Shown: in pieces, positions 24,017 to 32,318 of the stretch
Layout of the letters: every line of letters begins with the position of its first letter
Position numbering within the stretch: position 1 is the first letter of the stretch
Source of the DNA: Tepidibacter thalassicus DSM 15285
GTDB taxonomy: Bacteria; Bacillota; Clostridia; Peptostreptococcales; Peptostreptococcaceae
Direction: 5' to 3'
Assembly: GCF_900129915.1 (NCBI RefSeq)
Contig: NZ_FQXH01000018.1
Location: 1-39,909 of the forward strand
Length of the DNA stretch: 39,909 nucleotides
The notes under the pieces: generated by a model
The model's database searches: none
What the model was told of the DNA's origin: nothing
The model's input: the letters and a program-made list of their open reading frames with translations, nothing else
Position numbers and translations under genes: made by a program

Positions 24017-26593
24017 TTATTTATATTTATTAAGTCTATCTTTTGTTTCAAGTCTACTTTTTACTCCATCATCTGCTGATTTATTTCTCTTTTTAGCATC
24101 CTTTTTCATATAAGTTTTTCCATGAATTAAATCCAAAATATGAAGCGAATCAAGCCCACCATTCTCCATAGATACTCTGCATGATCCACAGTAAGATATT
24201 ATATGATTACTCGTTGCATCATTTACTCTTCTATTTAATACTTTTTCTTGGAGCTGAGGATTTACACATCCAACCATTCCACCTACTCCACAGCATCTTG
24301 TATTTTCTCTTATGTTATTCATTTCCTCTACCTTATACCCTAATTCTTTTAATATCCATCTTACACTATCATGATGAGAAGTTACATGTCTAGTTGGACA
24401 TGAATCATGAATATTAAATACAACATCAGAATTTTCTCCGATACCTTTTTGACCTTTAGGAAGTCCTATTTTTTGATGTATTAAGTCCCAATATGAAATA
24501 ACTTCTTGTTTTGCATATTTTTCATATGTTAAATAACATGATGGACAAAGGGTTACAATTACATCTGCACCTGTTTCATCAATTGATTTTTGAACCATTT
24601 TAAATCTTTTTTCAAACTTCTCATCTTCTCCTATCATAAGTGTAGGTTTTGCACAACACTGAAGAACTGCTCCAACTTCTCCATCTAATGCTTCTTTTAA
24701 ATGTAATAAAGTTTTTTCAACTAATTCTGGACTATATACAGGCACTGTACATCCAGGTACTAAAACATATTTTGTTCTCTTACCAGTTCGAGCTTTTACG
24801 TAAGCTGATGTCTTTTCACTACAATCTAATTCTATAGCTTTATCAAGCCCTTTATGTCCTTCAAGTGGCGAATCACCTCCATTTGCCTTAACATATTCTC
24901 TTCTCATTTCATCAAAATTTGATTTAATATCAAAATCATTTGGACATTTTATTGTACATTGACTACATTGATTACAAGAATATGCAATTAAAGGATCCAT
25001 ATTTTCATAACCCTTTTCAAGATATTCCTTAAATAATGTCTTAGGACAATCAGTATAATCTCTAAGCATTAAACATTCTTTCATACAAAGTTTACACTCA
25101 CATTGAAGGCATCTTGATGCTTCCTTTTCTGCTTGTTCTTTTGTAAAGCCTAAAGAAACTTCATCAAATGTTTTTATTCTCTCAGATGGGTCAAGTTCAT
25201 TTATTTCTTTTCTTTCAACTTTTTCTACATTATCCCAATCAATAGGTATATTTAATTTAGTTTTATATGAAAATTCTTCTTCCATACTTCTTCCTTCTTT
25301 TAAGTCTTTACCACTTAAAAATCTAATTACTGATTTTGCAGCACTTCTTCCTGTTGCCATGGCTTGAATAACAATAAAAGATTTTCCACTTGCATCTCCT
25401 GCTATAAATACTTTTTCATCTGAAACTGATTGAAGAGTTAACTCATCACATTCAAAGGTACCATTTTTTCTTTTATTTAATAAATTTTTTTCATCAAACG
25501 ACGAATCAACATTTTGTCCTATTGCAAACACTATTGTATCAACATCAATAACCTTAATATCATTTTCATTAAATTGAGGAGCAAAGTTTCCATTTTCATC
25601 AAACATTGATAAACATTTTTTAAGCTCTATTCCTTTTACTCTTTTATTTTCATCAACTAAAATTTTATTAATTCCAAAGCCTAAATTAAATTTAACTCCT
25701 TCTTTTAAGGAAGCCTTTATTTCATGAGTTGATGCTGCCATTTTTTCATAACTTTCTTCTAAGCATACAGAATAAACTTCCTCTACTCCATCAAGTCTTA
25801 ATGAAGATCTTGCACAATCCATTGCAACATCTCCACCACCAATTACTACAACTTTTTTCCCAATTCCATTTACATTCCTTGTTAAAGATATTTCTTTAAG
25901 ATACTCAGCTGCACTAAATATACCCTTTGCATCATGGTTTTCTAAAGATCTATCAATTCTTCCTATATGCTTTCCAACAGCAACTACAACAGCATCAAAT
26001 TCATTTTTTATTTCTTCAAATTTTATATCTTTTCCAACTTCAACACCCATCTTGAAATTTATCCCTAATTTTTCTAAATAAGAATACTCAAAATCTATTA
26101 TATTTCTTGGAAGTCTATATTCAGGAATACCAACTCTCATCATTCCTCCATAAACTTCAAGCTTATCAAATACAGTTACTTCAAAACCTTCCTTTATTAA
26201 ATCAAGTGCTGCTTGTGCTCCAGATGGACCTGCACCTATTATAGCTACTTTTTTTCCATTTTTAGGTTTTGTAGATAAATCCCAATCGCTAGGATCATCA
26301 AAATTATCAGCGGCATATCTTTTTAGTCCTGCAATTGACATAGGATTATTCTTCTCATTCCATTTACAATTTTGCTCACAAGGATGAGCGCAAATTCTTC
26401 CTAAAGTTTTTGGCATAAATAATTTTTCTCTTATTACTTTAATTGATTCTTTTCCTTTTCCTTCTGCGATTAATCTAACATATTCTTTTACATTTGTATG
26501 CATTGGACATGTTGCAACACAAGCAGGACTTGAATCCCCCATACAATTATCTACAATATATTTCATATTATCTATAATTTCTTTTCTCAACAT
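24017..26593 (-). CDS. FAD/Fe-S oxidoreductase: GltD-like domain fused to CCG (HdrB-like) domains
   Basis: An 858-residue fusion. Residues 1-105 hold an N-terminal Fe-S domain (C17, C25, C29 and CAHPCEQNC) as in the glutamate synthase small subunit. About 112-420 is the FAD/NAD(P) part, with IGAGPSGAQAALDL, VVIGGGDVAMDCARSSL and FIAGDASGKS. About 485-560 adds ferredoxin-like clusters (CLQCECKLCMKEC, CNQCSQCTIKCP). About 610-830 carries two CCG motifs (VPGCTVPVYSPE...QCCAKP and HDSCPTRH...RCCGVGG) like heterodisulfide reductase B/GlpC. It therefore looks like an NAD(P)H-linked electron-transfer enzyme reducing an unknown acceptor. It follows the transporter gene by 46 bp, with AGGAGG before the ATG, and should share its sigma-54 promoter. 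Confidence 0.88.
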   Translation of the reverse strand: MLRKEIIDNMKYIVDNCMGDSSPACVATCPMHTNVKEYVRLIAEGKGKESIKVIREKLFMPKTLGRICAHPCEQNCKWNEKNNPMSIAGLKRYAADNFDDPSDWDLSTKPKNGKKVAIIGAGPSGAQAALDLIKEGFEVTVFDKLEVYGGMMRVGIPEYRLPRNIIDFEYSYLEKLGINFKMGVEVGKDIKFEEIKNEFDAVVVAVGKHIGRIDRSLENHDAKGIFSAAEYLKEISLTRNVNGIGKKVVVIGGGDVAMDCARSSLRLDGVEEVYSVCLEESYEKMAASTHEIKASLKEGVKFNLGFGINKILVDENKRVKGIELKKCLSMFDENGNFAPQFNENDIKVIDVDTIVFAIGQNVDSSFDEKNLLNKRKNGTFECDELTLQSVSDEKVFIAGDASGKSFIVIQAMATGRSAAKSVIRFLSGKDLKEGRSMEEEFSYKTKLNIPIDWDNVEKVERKEINELDPSERIKTFDEVSLGFTKEQAEKEASRCLQCECKLCMKECLMLRDYTDCPKTLFKEYLEKGYENMDPLIAYSCNQCSQCTIKCPNDFDIKSNFDEMRREYVKANGGDSPLEGHKGLDKAIELDCSEKTSAYVKARTGKRTKYVLVPGCTVPVYSPELVEKTLLHLKEALDGEVGAVLQCCAKPTLMIGEDEKFEKRFKMVQKSIDETGADVIVTLCPSCYLTYEKYAKQEVISYWDLIHQKIGLPKGQKGIGENSDVVFNIHDSCPTRHVTSHHDSVRWILKELGYKVEEMNNIRENTRCCGVGGMVGCVNPQLQEKVLNRRVNDATSNHIISYCGSCRVSMENGGLDSLHILDLIHGKTYMKKDAKKRNKSADDGVKSRLETKDRLNKYK

Positions 26594-26639
26594 AATAACC
26601 TCCTAATAATAGCTAGATTTTTTTACACATTTAATATTC

Positions 26640-27626
26640 CTATGCAGCTTTATTTTTTGAATTAAAAACTTCCTTTGGATCTACTGCAAATATCATTACT
26701 CCTAATACAATTACGAAACACCAAAATCCTAAGTATGGTGTAATTTTAGTTCCCATTAACCCACTAAAAATTACAGCCCAAAACGCTGCTGTTGAGTTCA
26801 AAGCTGTTCCCATAGCCGCTCCTATCAAGTCAACAGCCTTATACCATGATAAATAAGTAATTGCTCCTAATGTAGCAATTGCAGCTAAATAAAATATAGT
26901 ACCCGTGCTAATAACTTCTCCTGCTAATGTATATCCTTTAACAATTGGTAATACTACTAACCCATAAGCTACAAATGATACTAAGTATCTTACTGTTAAG
27001 AAATGTATAGGCTTAGCCTCAATATCATCTTCTTCATTTGTGTTAATTTTTTTCATAGCATATCCAATAATTACACCTTCTGATGCCCATCCAATAACTG
27101 CTAATAATACAAAAGCTATACCTTTGTAGAATTGTGGATACATATTAAGGTCAACCTTTGAATAGCCTAATGCTGCTGAACCTATTAAACTAATAATAAT
27201 ACCTATTACCGATCTTAATGATAATTTTTCTTTTAAAATAAAATATGACATAATTGCTCCAACACCTGGATAGATTACAGAAATACTCGATGCATATGGT
27301 GCTGAGGCATATTTAACACCTAATAAATAACCACTCATACCAACTGGCGCACCAACAAGAGCAGCCATCATAGTAACTTTACCTTTTTTAGTTTTCATTA
27401 GTTGAAATGTTTTTGTTAAATCTTTCTTGAATAGTAATAGTAATGCTAACCATATAAAACAAAATCCATCATGAAAAAAAGCTTGTACTAATGGAGTTGC
27501 TTTTGAATTTAAAAATATTTTAAATCCTCCTATTTTACTCATTAATACAGTATCTAATCCCCAAGCTAAACCAACTAATATACCAAACAATATCCCCTTT
27601 TTAAAATTTTTTTTACTAGTTTCCAT
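26640..27626 (-). CDS. DMT-superfamily (EamA-like) transporter
   Basis: A 328-residue, ten-helix membrane protein with two EamA-like halves. GILFGILVGLAWGLDTVLMS opens the first, and ASAPYASSISVIYPGVGAIM with YFILKEKLSLRSVIG closes it. The second starts near GIAFVLLAVIGWASEGVIIG and contains GAAMGTALNSTAAFWAVIFS. It is somewhat longer than usual DMT proteins. It is first in a transcript with the GltD/CCG flavoprotein, so it may import that enzyme's substrate; this is inference. A sigma-54 type promoter lies about 55 bp upstream. Confidence 0.83.
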   Translation of the reverse strand: METSKKNFKKGILFGILVGLAWGLDTVLMSKIGGFKIFLNSKATPLVQAFFHDGFCFIWLALLLLFKKDLTKTFQLMKTKKGKVTMMAALVGAPVGMSGYLLGVKYASAPYASSISVIYPGVGAIMSYFILKEKLSLRSVIGIIISLIGSAALGYSKVDLNMYPQFYKGIAFVLLAVIGWASEGVIIGYAMKKINTNEEDDIEAKPIHFLTVRYLVSFVAYGLVVLPIVKGYTLAGEVISTGTIFYLAAIATLGAITYLSWYKAVDLIGAAMGTALNSTAAFWAVIFSGLMGTKITPYLGFWCFVIVLGVMIFAVDPKEVFNSKNKAA

Positions 27627-27681
27627 AACACCATTCCTTTCTTATATTATTTTTAATCATCAATGATTGCACATTATATAC

Positions 27682-27699
27682 AAGCAAATACTATGCCAA
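27682..27699 (-). promoter_or_regulatory. Sigma-54 (-24/-12) promoter
   Basis: The minus strand reads TTGGCATAGTATTTGCTT: TTGGCA (-24 box) and TTGCTT (-12 box), with GG and GC at the required spacing of the TGGCAC-N5-TTGC consensus; only the C after GGCA differs. The expected start is near 27672, about 46 nt before the transporter ATG. The sigma-54 activator encoded at 29726-31105 is the obvious candidate regulator. Confidence 0.8.
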
Positions 27700-27756
27700 A
27701 TTTTAAAAATCACTAAAAACCTTTATTTTGTTAAAGTTTTAATTATAACTAAGACA

Positions 27757-27813
27757 AAGTGTCCTTAAATTTAACACTTTTATTTGCATAAACTGTTAAA
27801 TTTAAGGACACTT
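27757..27813. promoter_or_regulatory. 20-bp inverted repeat, likely enhancer site
   Basis: AAGTGTCCTTAAATTTAACA (27757-27776) and its exact reverse complement (27794-27813) flank a 17-bp centre. Each arm contains TGT-N11-ACA, a form like activator sites of sigma-54 enhancer-binding proteins. The centre is about 113 bp upstream of the predicted sigma-54 start. ATTTTTTT follows on the plus strand, so a terminator role was considered, but no plus-strand gene precedes it. Confidence 0.6.
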
Positions 27814-27875
27814 GTTATTTTTTTAGTCATTTTTCTTGAACCTCTCACGACTAAAGTCTCAAGATTTTATTGTTT

Positions 27876-27912
27876 AAAAAGACTAAGAACTCATTAGGTT
27901 CTTAGTCTTTTT
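27876..27912. terminator. Terminator of the alcohol dehydrogenase gene
   Basis: AAAAAGACTAAGAAC (27876-27890) pairs with GTTCTTAGTCTTTTT (27898-27912) around a 7-nt loop, 8 bp past the stop codon. Flanking A/T runs make it work in both directions. It separates the adh transcript from the sigma-54 promoter. Confidence 0.88.
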
Positions 27913-27919
27913 TATATTT

Positions 27920-29086
27920 CTAAAATTCTACCTCATTACCATAATAAGTACAAATAAATAATTTTTTCATTTCTTCTATTGATATATCTCTTGGATTTGT
28001 TCCTGTACATGGATCTACCACTGAAGTTGTTGCAATTTCTTCAAGTTTCTCATTAAAAAATTCTTCGTTTATTCCAAATTCTTTTAATGTAAGTGGAATA
28101 TTCATTTTTTTATTAAAATCTCTTACCATTTCTACTAATGAATTTACTAATTCATCTTCACTATTCCCTGATAATCCTAACCTTCTTGATATATCAGCAT
28201 AAGTTTTACCAGCAGTTTTTTTGTTAAATTGGATTACATATGGTAAATATATAGCATTTGCACATCCATGAGGAATATTAAATATCTTTCCTGTTTTATG
28301 GGACATACTATGAACTATCCCTAATATTGCATTTGAAAATGACATTCCTGCAAGACACTGCGCTAAGTGCATTTTACTTCTAGCTTCTTTATTTCCATTA
28401 TAAGATTTCACTATATTCTCTTTCATTATTTCAATAGATTTCATTGCTAATGCATCTGTAAATTCATTTTTTACTTTTGAAACATATGCTTCAAAAGCAT
28501 GAGTCAACGCATCCATTCCTGTATGCGCTACTAACTTTGGTGACATTGTTTGTACTAAATTAGTATCTACTATTGCTATATCTGGTGTTATATTATAATC
28601 AGCTATTGGATATTTTACTCCAGTTTTATTATCTGTTATAACTGAAAAAGAAGTAACTTCTGTACCAGTTCCACTAGTTGTTGTTACTGCTGCAAATTTA
28701 GCTTTTGTTCTTAACTGTGGTAAGTTAAATGGTTTTGCAGCTTCTTCAAATGTAAATTCCGGATACTCATAGAACACCCACATAGCCTTTGCTGCATCTA
28801 TAGGTGACCCTCCACCTACTCCAACTATCCAATCCGGTTCAAATTCTTGCATTATTTTCACACCACGCATAACTGTATCAACCGATGGATCAGATTCTAC
28901 TCCTTCTATAAGTTTAATTTCCATTCCAGCTTCTTTTAAATATCCTTCTATTTTATCTAATGCTCCACTTTTCTTTATTGAACCACCTCCAATTACTATA
29001 ACAGCTCTTTTACCTTTTAAATTTTTTAACTCTTCTATTACTCCTTCTCCAAAATAAACATTCCTTGGTATTGTGAATCTTGCCAT
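27920..29086 (-). CDS. Iron-containing alcohol dehydrogenase
   Basis: A 388-residue group III (Fe-dependent) alcohol dehydrogenase reducing aldehydes to alcohols, like clostridial butanol/ethanol dehydrogenases. VGVGGGSPIDAAKAMW (about 89-104) binds the nicotinamide cofactor with SDPSVDTVMRGV ahead of it. TTSGTGTEVTSFSVI, then DAL-THAFEAYVS (Asp/His) and GIVHSMSHKTG with IPHGCANAIYLP supply the iron ligands. It resembles the C-terminal half of the AdhE at 36712-39312 (shared PDxxIxxGGGSxxDAAK and TxSGTGxEVTxFSVIT patterns). Monocistronic, divergent from the HxlR gene, which probably controls it. Confidence 0.92.
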   Translation of the reverse strand: MARFTIPRNVYFGEGVIEELKNLKGKRAVIVIGGGSIKKSGALDKIEGYLKEAGMEIKLIEGVESDPSVDTVMRGVKIMQEFEPDWIVGVGGGSPIDAAKAMWVFYEYPEFTFEEAAKPFNLPQLRTKAKFAAVTTTSGTGTEVTSFSVITDNKTGVKYPIADYNITPDIAIVDTNLVQTMSPKLVAHTGMDALTHAFEAYVSKVKNEFTDALAMKSIEIMKENIVKSYNGNKEARSKMHLAQCLAGMSFSNAILGIVHSMSHKTGKIFNIPHGCANAIYLPYVIQFNKKTAGKTYADISRRLGLSGNSEDELVNSLVEMVRDFNKKMNIPLTLKEFGINEEFFNEKLEEIATTSVVDPCTGTNPRDISIEEMKKLFICTYYGNEVEF

Positions 29087-29265
29087 ATTTATTCCTCCCT
29101 ATTTTATGATATAATTTTTCTAGTTGATTTTTATTTATGATAATTTTTTACTTATGCCTTAGCACATGACTTATTATACGAACATGATAGATTTATATGA
29201 AGAAGACACTTTTTAGAAAGATAGTTTCAAAACAGAAACTAATGTTTAAAGGATGGTGGTAAAAT

Positions 29266-29631
29266 ATGCCTAAAGATAGAACTAATAAAGTAAGTTGTAA
29301 TAATTATAGATGTGAAATAGAAATAACTTTAGAATTAATAGGCGGAAAATGGAAAGCTCTTATACTTTGGAATTTAGGAAATCATAAAGTTATAAGATTT
29401 AATGAATTTAGAAGAATAATTCCTGAAATAACACAAAAAATGTTGACCCAACAATTAAGAAGTTTAGAGGAATATGGATTAATAAATAGAAAAGTTTATA
29501 ATCAAATTCCTCCAATGGTAGAATATTCCTTATCAGAAGAAGGTAAGAAATTAATACCTATATTAGATCAAATGAATAAATGGGGAAAAAATTATATAAC
29601 CAATTATAAAAAGAAATTAAACAATATTTAG
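29266..29631 (+). CDS. HxlR-family transcriptional regulator
   Basis: A 121-residue winged-helix protein. CEIEITLELIGGKWKALILW (about 16-35), RFNEFRRIIPEITQKMLTQQ and LRSLEEYGLINRKVYNQIPP are the full HxlR signature. The N-terminal cysteine next to the helix (RCEIEI) is the position that senses electrophiles or redox change in HypR/YodB-like members; a second Cys (SCNN) lies just before. It is divergent from the Fe-alcohol dehydrogenase gene across 179 bp, so an aldehyde-responsive control of that gene is plausible but unproven. Confidence 0.9.
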   Translation: MPKDRTNKVSCNNYRCEIEITLELIGGKWKALILWNLGNHKVIRFNEFRRIIPEITQKMLTQQLRSLEEYGLINRKVYNQIPPMVEYSLSEEGKKLIPILDQMNKWGKNYITNYKKKLNNI

Positions 29632-29725
29632 CTAATTTTTTACATCATATATTTATTTTTCTCTATCAAATTATTCCTATTTTCAATGTATTCCATTTGA
29701 TACCATCTATAAGGAGGTATTTTTT

Positions 29726-31105
29726 ATGAATGAATGTAATAAAATGTGTATGTCTATGGAATCAATTGTAAATTCTATTCCCTTTGGAATTTTAACTATA
29801 TCACTAAATGGAAATATAAATTTAATAAATAATACAGCTAGAGAAATGTTAGAATTAGAAGATTGTTCATTAGAGAGTATAGATTTAAATGATATTCTTC
29901 CAAATTGGAAAGAAATTATAGAAAAAGCAAAAAAAAATAATATCTCCTTCGAAGAAAACATTTTGATTAATAGAACAAATCATAGACTTAATCTAGAAAT
30001 AAACAGCATGAAAAAAAACGAAAAATTTATAGGACTAGTCGTTATAATAAAAGATATTAAAAAGGTTATAAATATAGTAAATAAATATTCTTTATCTGAA
30101 GCTATATACACATTTGATAATATAGTTTATAAAAGTCAACAAATGAAAAAAGTTATACAACATAGCAAAGAAATAGCAAATAGCCCATCTACAGTTTTAA
30201 TAACAGGTCAAAGTGGAAGTGGAAAAGAATTATTAGCACAAGCTATTCATAATTCAAGCAATAGAAAAAAAGGACCATTTATAGCCGTAAACTGTGGAGC
30301 TATTCCTAAAAATTTAATTGAAAGTGAACTATTTGGATATGAAGACGGTTCTTTTACAGGTGCTAAAAAAGGTGGACGAGCTGGTAAATTCGAACTAGCA
30401 GACGGTGGAACTATATTTTTAGATGAAATAGGTGAAATGCCACTTGAAATGCAAGTAACTCTTTTAAGAGTATTGCAAGAAAATTGTATAACTAGAATAG
30501 GAGGAAAAAAAAATATACCTATTAATGTTAGAATAATAGCTGCTACTAATAAAGATTTAAAAAAAGAAATAAAAAAAGGTACTTTTAGAGAAGACCTATT
30601 TTATAGATTAAGTGTAATTCCTATAAAAATTCCACCTTTAAAAGATAGAATTGGAGATGTACCTGTATTAATAGATTATTTTCTAAAGATTAAAAGTAAT
30701 AAATTAAAAAAAGAAATACCTAATATACCTGATAGTTTATATAAAAAAATGATTTCTTATTGTTGGCCTGGAAATGTTAGAGAATTAGAAAATTGCGTAG
30801 AAAACATCGTTAACCTAAATGGCAAGACAACTTTTGAAATAGACTTTGATGAATGCACATGTATGACTCGAGATAATTTAGGTAACTTAATAAAACCAAA
30901 AACTACTACATCTGATTATTCTTATAATACATTTAATGAAAATGAAAATGAAGAAGTTATTCCATTAAAAGAACTAGAAAAAAATGCAATAATAAAAAGT
31001 ATATCTTTATGTAAAGGTAATATGAGTAAAGCTGCATTAAAATTAGGAATTAGCAGAAATACATTATACAATAAAATTAAGAAATATAACATCCAAATAA
31101 ATTAA
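29726..31105 (+). CDS. Sigma-54-dependent transcriptional activator (PAS, AAA+, Fis)
   Basis: A 459-residue enhancer-binding protein. An N-terminal PAS-like sensor (about 12-115) includes SIPFGILTISLNGNINLINN. The AAA+ domain (about 128-360) has Walker A GQSGSGKELLAQAI, the sigma-54 contact loop as GSFTGA (usual GAFTGA, here with Ser), Walker B GGTIFLDEIGEMPLEMQ, and the arginine-finger region FREDLFYRLSVIPIKIPPLK. A Fis-type helix-turn-helix is at the end (KAALKLGISRNTLYNKIKKY). There is no receiver domain, so it senses a ligand or redox state directly. It is monocistronic with an AAGGAGG start site and a hairpin terminator. Confidence 0.93.
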   Translation: MNECNKMCMSMESIVNSIPFGILTISLNGNINLINNTAREMLELEDCSLESIDLNDILPNWKEIIEKAKKNNISFEENILINRTNHRLNLEINSMKKNEKFIGLVVIIKDIKKVINIVNKYSLSEAIYTFDNIVYKSQQMKKVIQHSKEIANSPSTVLITGQSGSGKELLAQAIHNSSNRKKGPFIAVNCGAIPKNLIESELFGYEDGSFTGAKKGGRAGKFELADGGTIFLDEIGEMPLEMQVTLLRVLQENCITRIGGKKNIPINVRIIAATNKDLKKEIKKGTFREDLFYRLSVIPIKIPPLKDRIGDVPVLIDYFLKIKSNKLKKEIPNIPDSLYKKMISYCWPGNVRELENCVENIVNLNGKTTFEIDFDECTCMTRDNLGNLIKPKTTTSDYSYNTFNENENEEVIPLKELEKNAIIKSISLCKGNMSKAALKLGISRNTLYNKIKKYNIQIN

Positions 31106-31130
31106 AAGCAGGACTAAAATATCCTGCTTT
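31105..31130 (+). terminator. Terminator of the sigma-54 activator gene
   Basis: AAAGCAGGA (31105-31113) pairs with TCCTGCTTT (31122-31130) across an 8-nt loop; CAATCTATTATTT follows. It begins at the last base of the stop codon. Confidence 0.75.
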
Positions 31131-31183
31131 CAATCTATTATTTAGCTTTAAAAAATTTTAATTTAAATATAAGATTTCATTTT

Positions 31184-32128
31184 TTAAATGAATTTTTTAA
31201 CACTTTTACCATTTAAATAATCACATTTACATCCTTGATATATATCATTTTCCACCATATAATCATCTATCATATCTTTAATTTTCCACCAAGATGTATT
31301 CCAATTACAAAATAATGTATTTTCTTCAGGTGCTCTACCTACAAGTCTATGCAACACTATATCTTTAGATAAATATTGTAAAAATACACAAACTCTTTTT
31401 ACATATTCATATAAAGATATAATTTTTATTTTTCCACTTTCATACTCTTTTGCCATGGCAGTTCCCTTAACTATATATAAAGAGTGAAGCTTTACTCCAT
31501 CTACATCTAAAGCGGATAATATTTTTGCATTTTCAATTATATCCTCCATATCATCCCCTGGTAAATTTAATATTAAATGTACTATTGTTTCAAAGTTGTA
31601 TTTCTTTATTCTAACTACTGCATCTATAAATTCAGCTAAAGTATGCCCTCTGTTTATTTTTTTTAGTGTATGATAATTTACAGTTTGAAGTCCAAGCTCT
31701 ATAGATATATTAACTCCTTTTTGTTCTACTTTTTTTAATATTTTTAAATACTCCTCATTTATAGAATCTGGTCTTGTTGATATAGCTATTTCAACTATAT
31801 CATCAATTAACGCTTCATTTATATATTGTTCAAATTTATCAAGCGACATATATGTATTGGTATAATTTTGAAAATATGCTATAAATTTATTAGCTTTATA
31901 TCTTTTTCTTATATAACTCATATTTTTTTCAAGCTGTTCTCTAACAGATAACGTATTTTCTAAAGACTCAAATCCTGCTCCTACATCAGCACAAAATGTA
32001 CATCCTCCAACTCCTACTACACCATCTCTATTAGGACAAGTTATTGGTAAATTTATAGGAAGCTTGTATACTTTTTCTCCATATTTTTCTTTTAAATATT
32101 GTGAATATATTTTATATCTTTGTTCCAT
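31184..32128 (-). CDS. Radical SAM protein, TIGR01212/YhcC family
   Basis: A 314-residue radical SAM enzyme. The cluster cysteines are in PITCPNRDGVVGVGGCTFCA (about 28-47): the family form C-x12-C-x2-C rather than CxxxCxxC. FIAYFQNYTNTYMSLDKFEQ, ISTRPDSINEEYL and ELGLQTVNYHTLKKINRGHT follow the TIGR01212 pattern. The biochemical reaction is unknown. Its 3' end exists as a second, damaged copy at 23882-23960. A 42-bp repeat sits across its ribosome-binding/promoter region. Confidence 0.9.
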   Translation of the reverse strand: MEQRYKIYSQYLKEKYGEKVYKLPINLPITCPNRDGVVGVGGCTFCADVGAGFESLENTLSVREQLEKNMSYIRKRYKANKFIAYFQNYTNTYMSLDKFEQYINEALIDDIVEIAISTRPDSINEEYLKILKKVEQKGVNISIELGLQTVNYHTLKKINRGHTLAEFIDAVVRIKKYNFETIVHLILNLPGDDMEDIIENAKILSALDVDGVKLHSLYIVKGTAMAKEYESGKIKIISLYEYVKRVCVFLQYLSKDIVLHRLVGRAPEENTLFCNWNTSWWKIKDMIDDYMVENDIYQGCKCDYLNGKSVKKFI

Positions 32129-32138
32129 TTTAATCCTC

Positions 32139-32180
32139 CAAAATTTAAATTGATTATAATTTACTATTCATTATAACAAA
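32139..32180 (-). repeat. 42-bp direct repeat, copy 1 (leader of the radical SAM gene)
   Basis: Identical over 42 bp to 32245-32286. On the minus strand it holds two TATAAT-like elements and ends just before the ribosome binding site, so it probably contains the promoter. Confidence 0.85.
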
Positions 32181-32244
32181 GTCTTTATTCTAAATATTTT
32201 AAATGTAGACTTTATTGAAATTCATAACGTAAATTATATTCTTT

Positions 32245-32286
32245 CAAAATTTAAATTGATTATAATTTACTATTCATTATAACAAA
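32245..32286 (-). repeat. 42-bp direct repeat, copy 2
   Basis: Exact copy of 32139-32180 at a 106-bp period. It touches the terminator of the I42-inhibitor gene and would give a second upstream promoter for the radical SAM gene. The 64 bp between copies are not repeated. Confidence 0.85.
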
Positions 32287-32314
32287 AATAGCAGGAATAA
32301 TTCCTGCTATTTTT
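32284..32314. terminator. Terminator of the I42-inhibitor gene
   Basis: AAAAATAGCAGGAA (32284-32297) pairs with TTCCTGCTATTTTT (32301-32314) through a TAA loop, just past the stop at 32319. Confidence 0.88.
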
Positions 32315-32318
32315 ATAA

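Noticed and set aside
27757..27813. Inverted repeat read as a plus-strand terminator
   Set aside because: A T-run follows, but no plus-strand gene lies upstream and the 17-nt loop is long; the position relative to the sigma-54 promoter fits an enhancer site better.
29100..29230. Sigma-54 promoter upstream of the Fe-alcohol dehydrogenase
   Set aside because: GGCATAAG occurs on the minus strand but no GC is found at the -12 spacing, so no such promoter is claimed.
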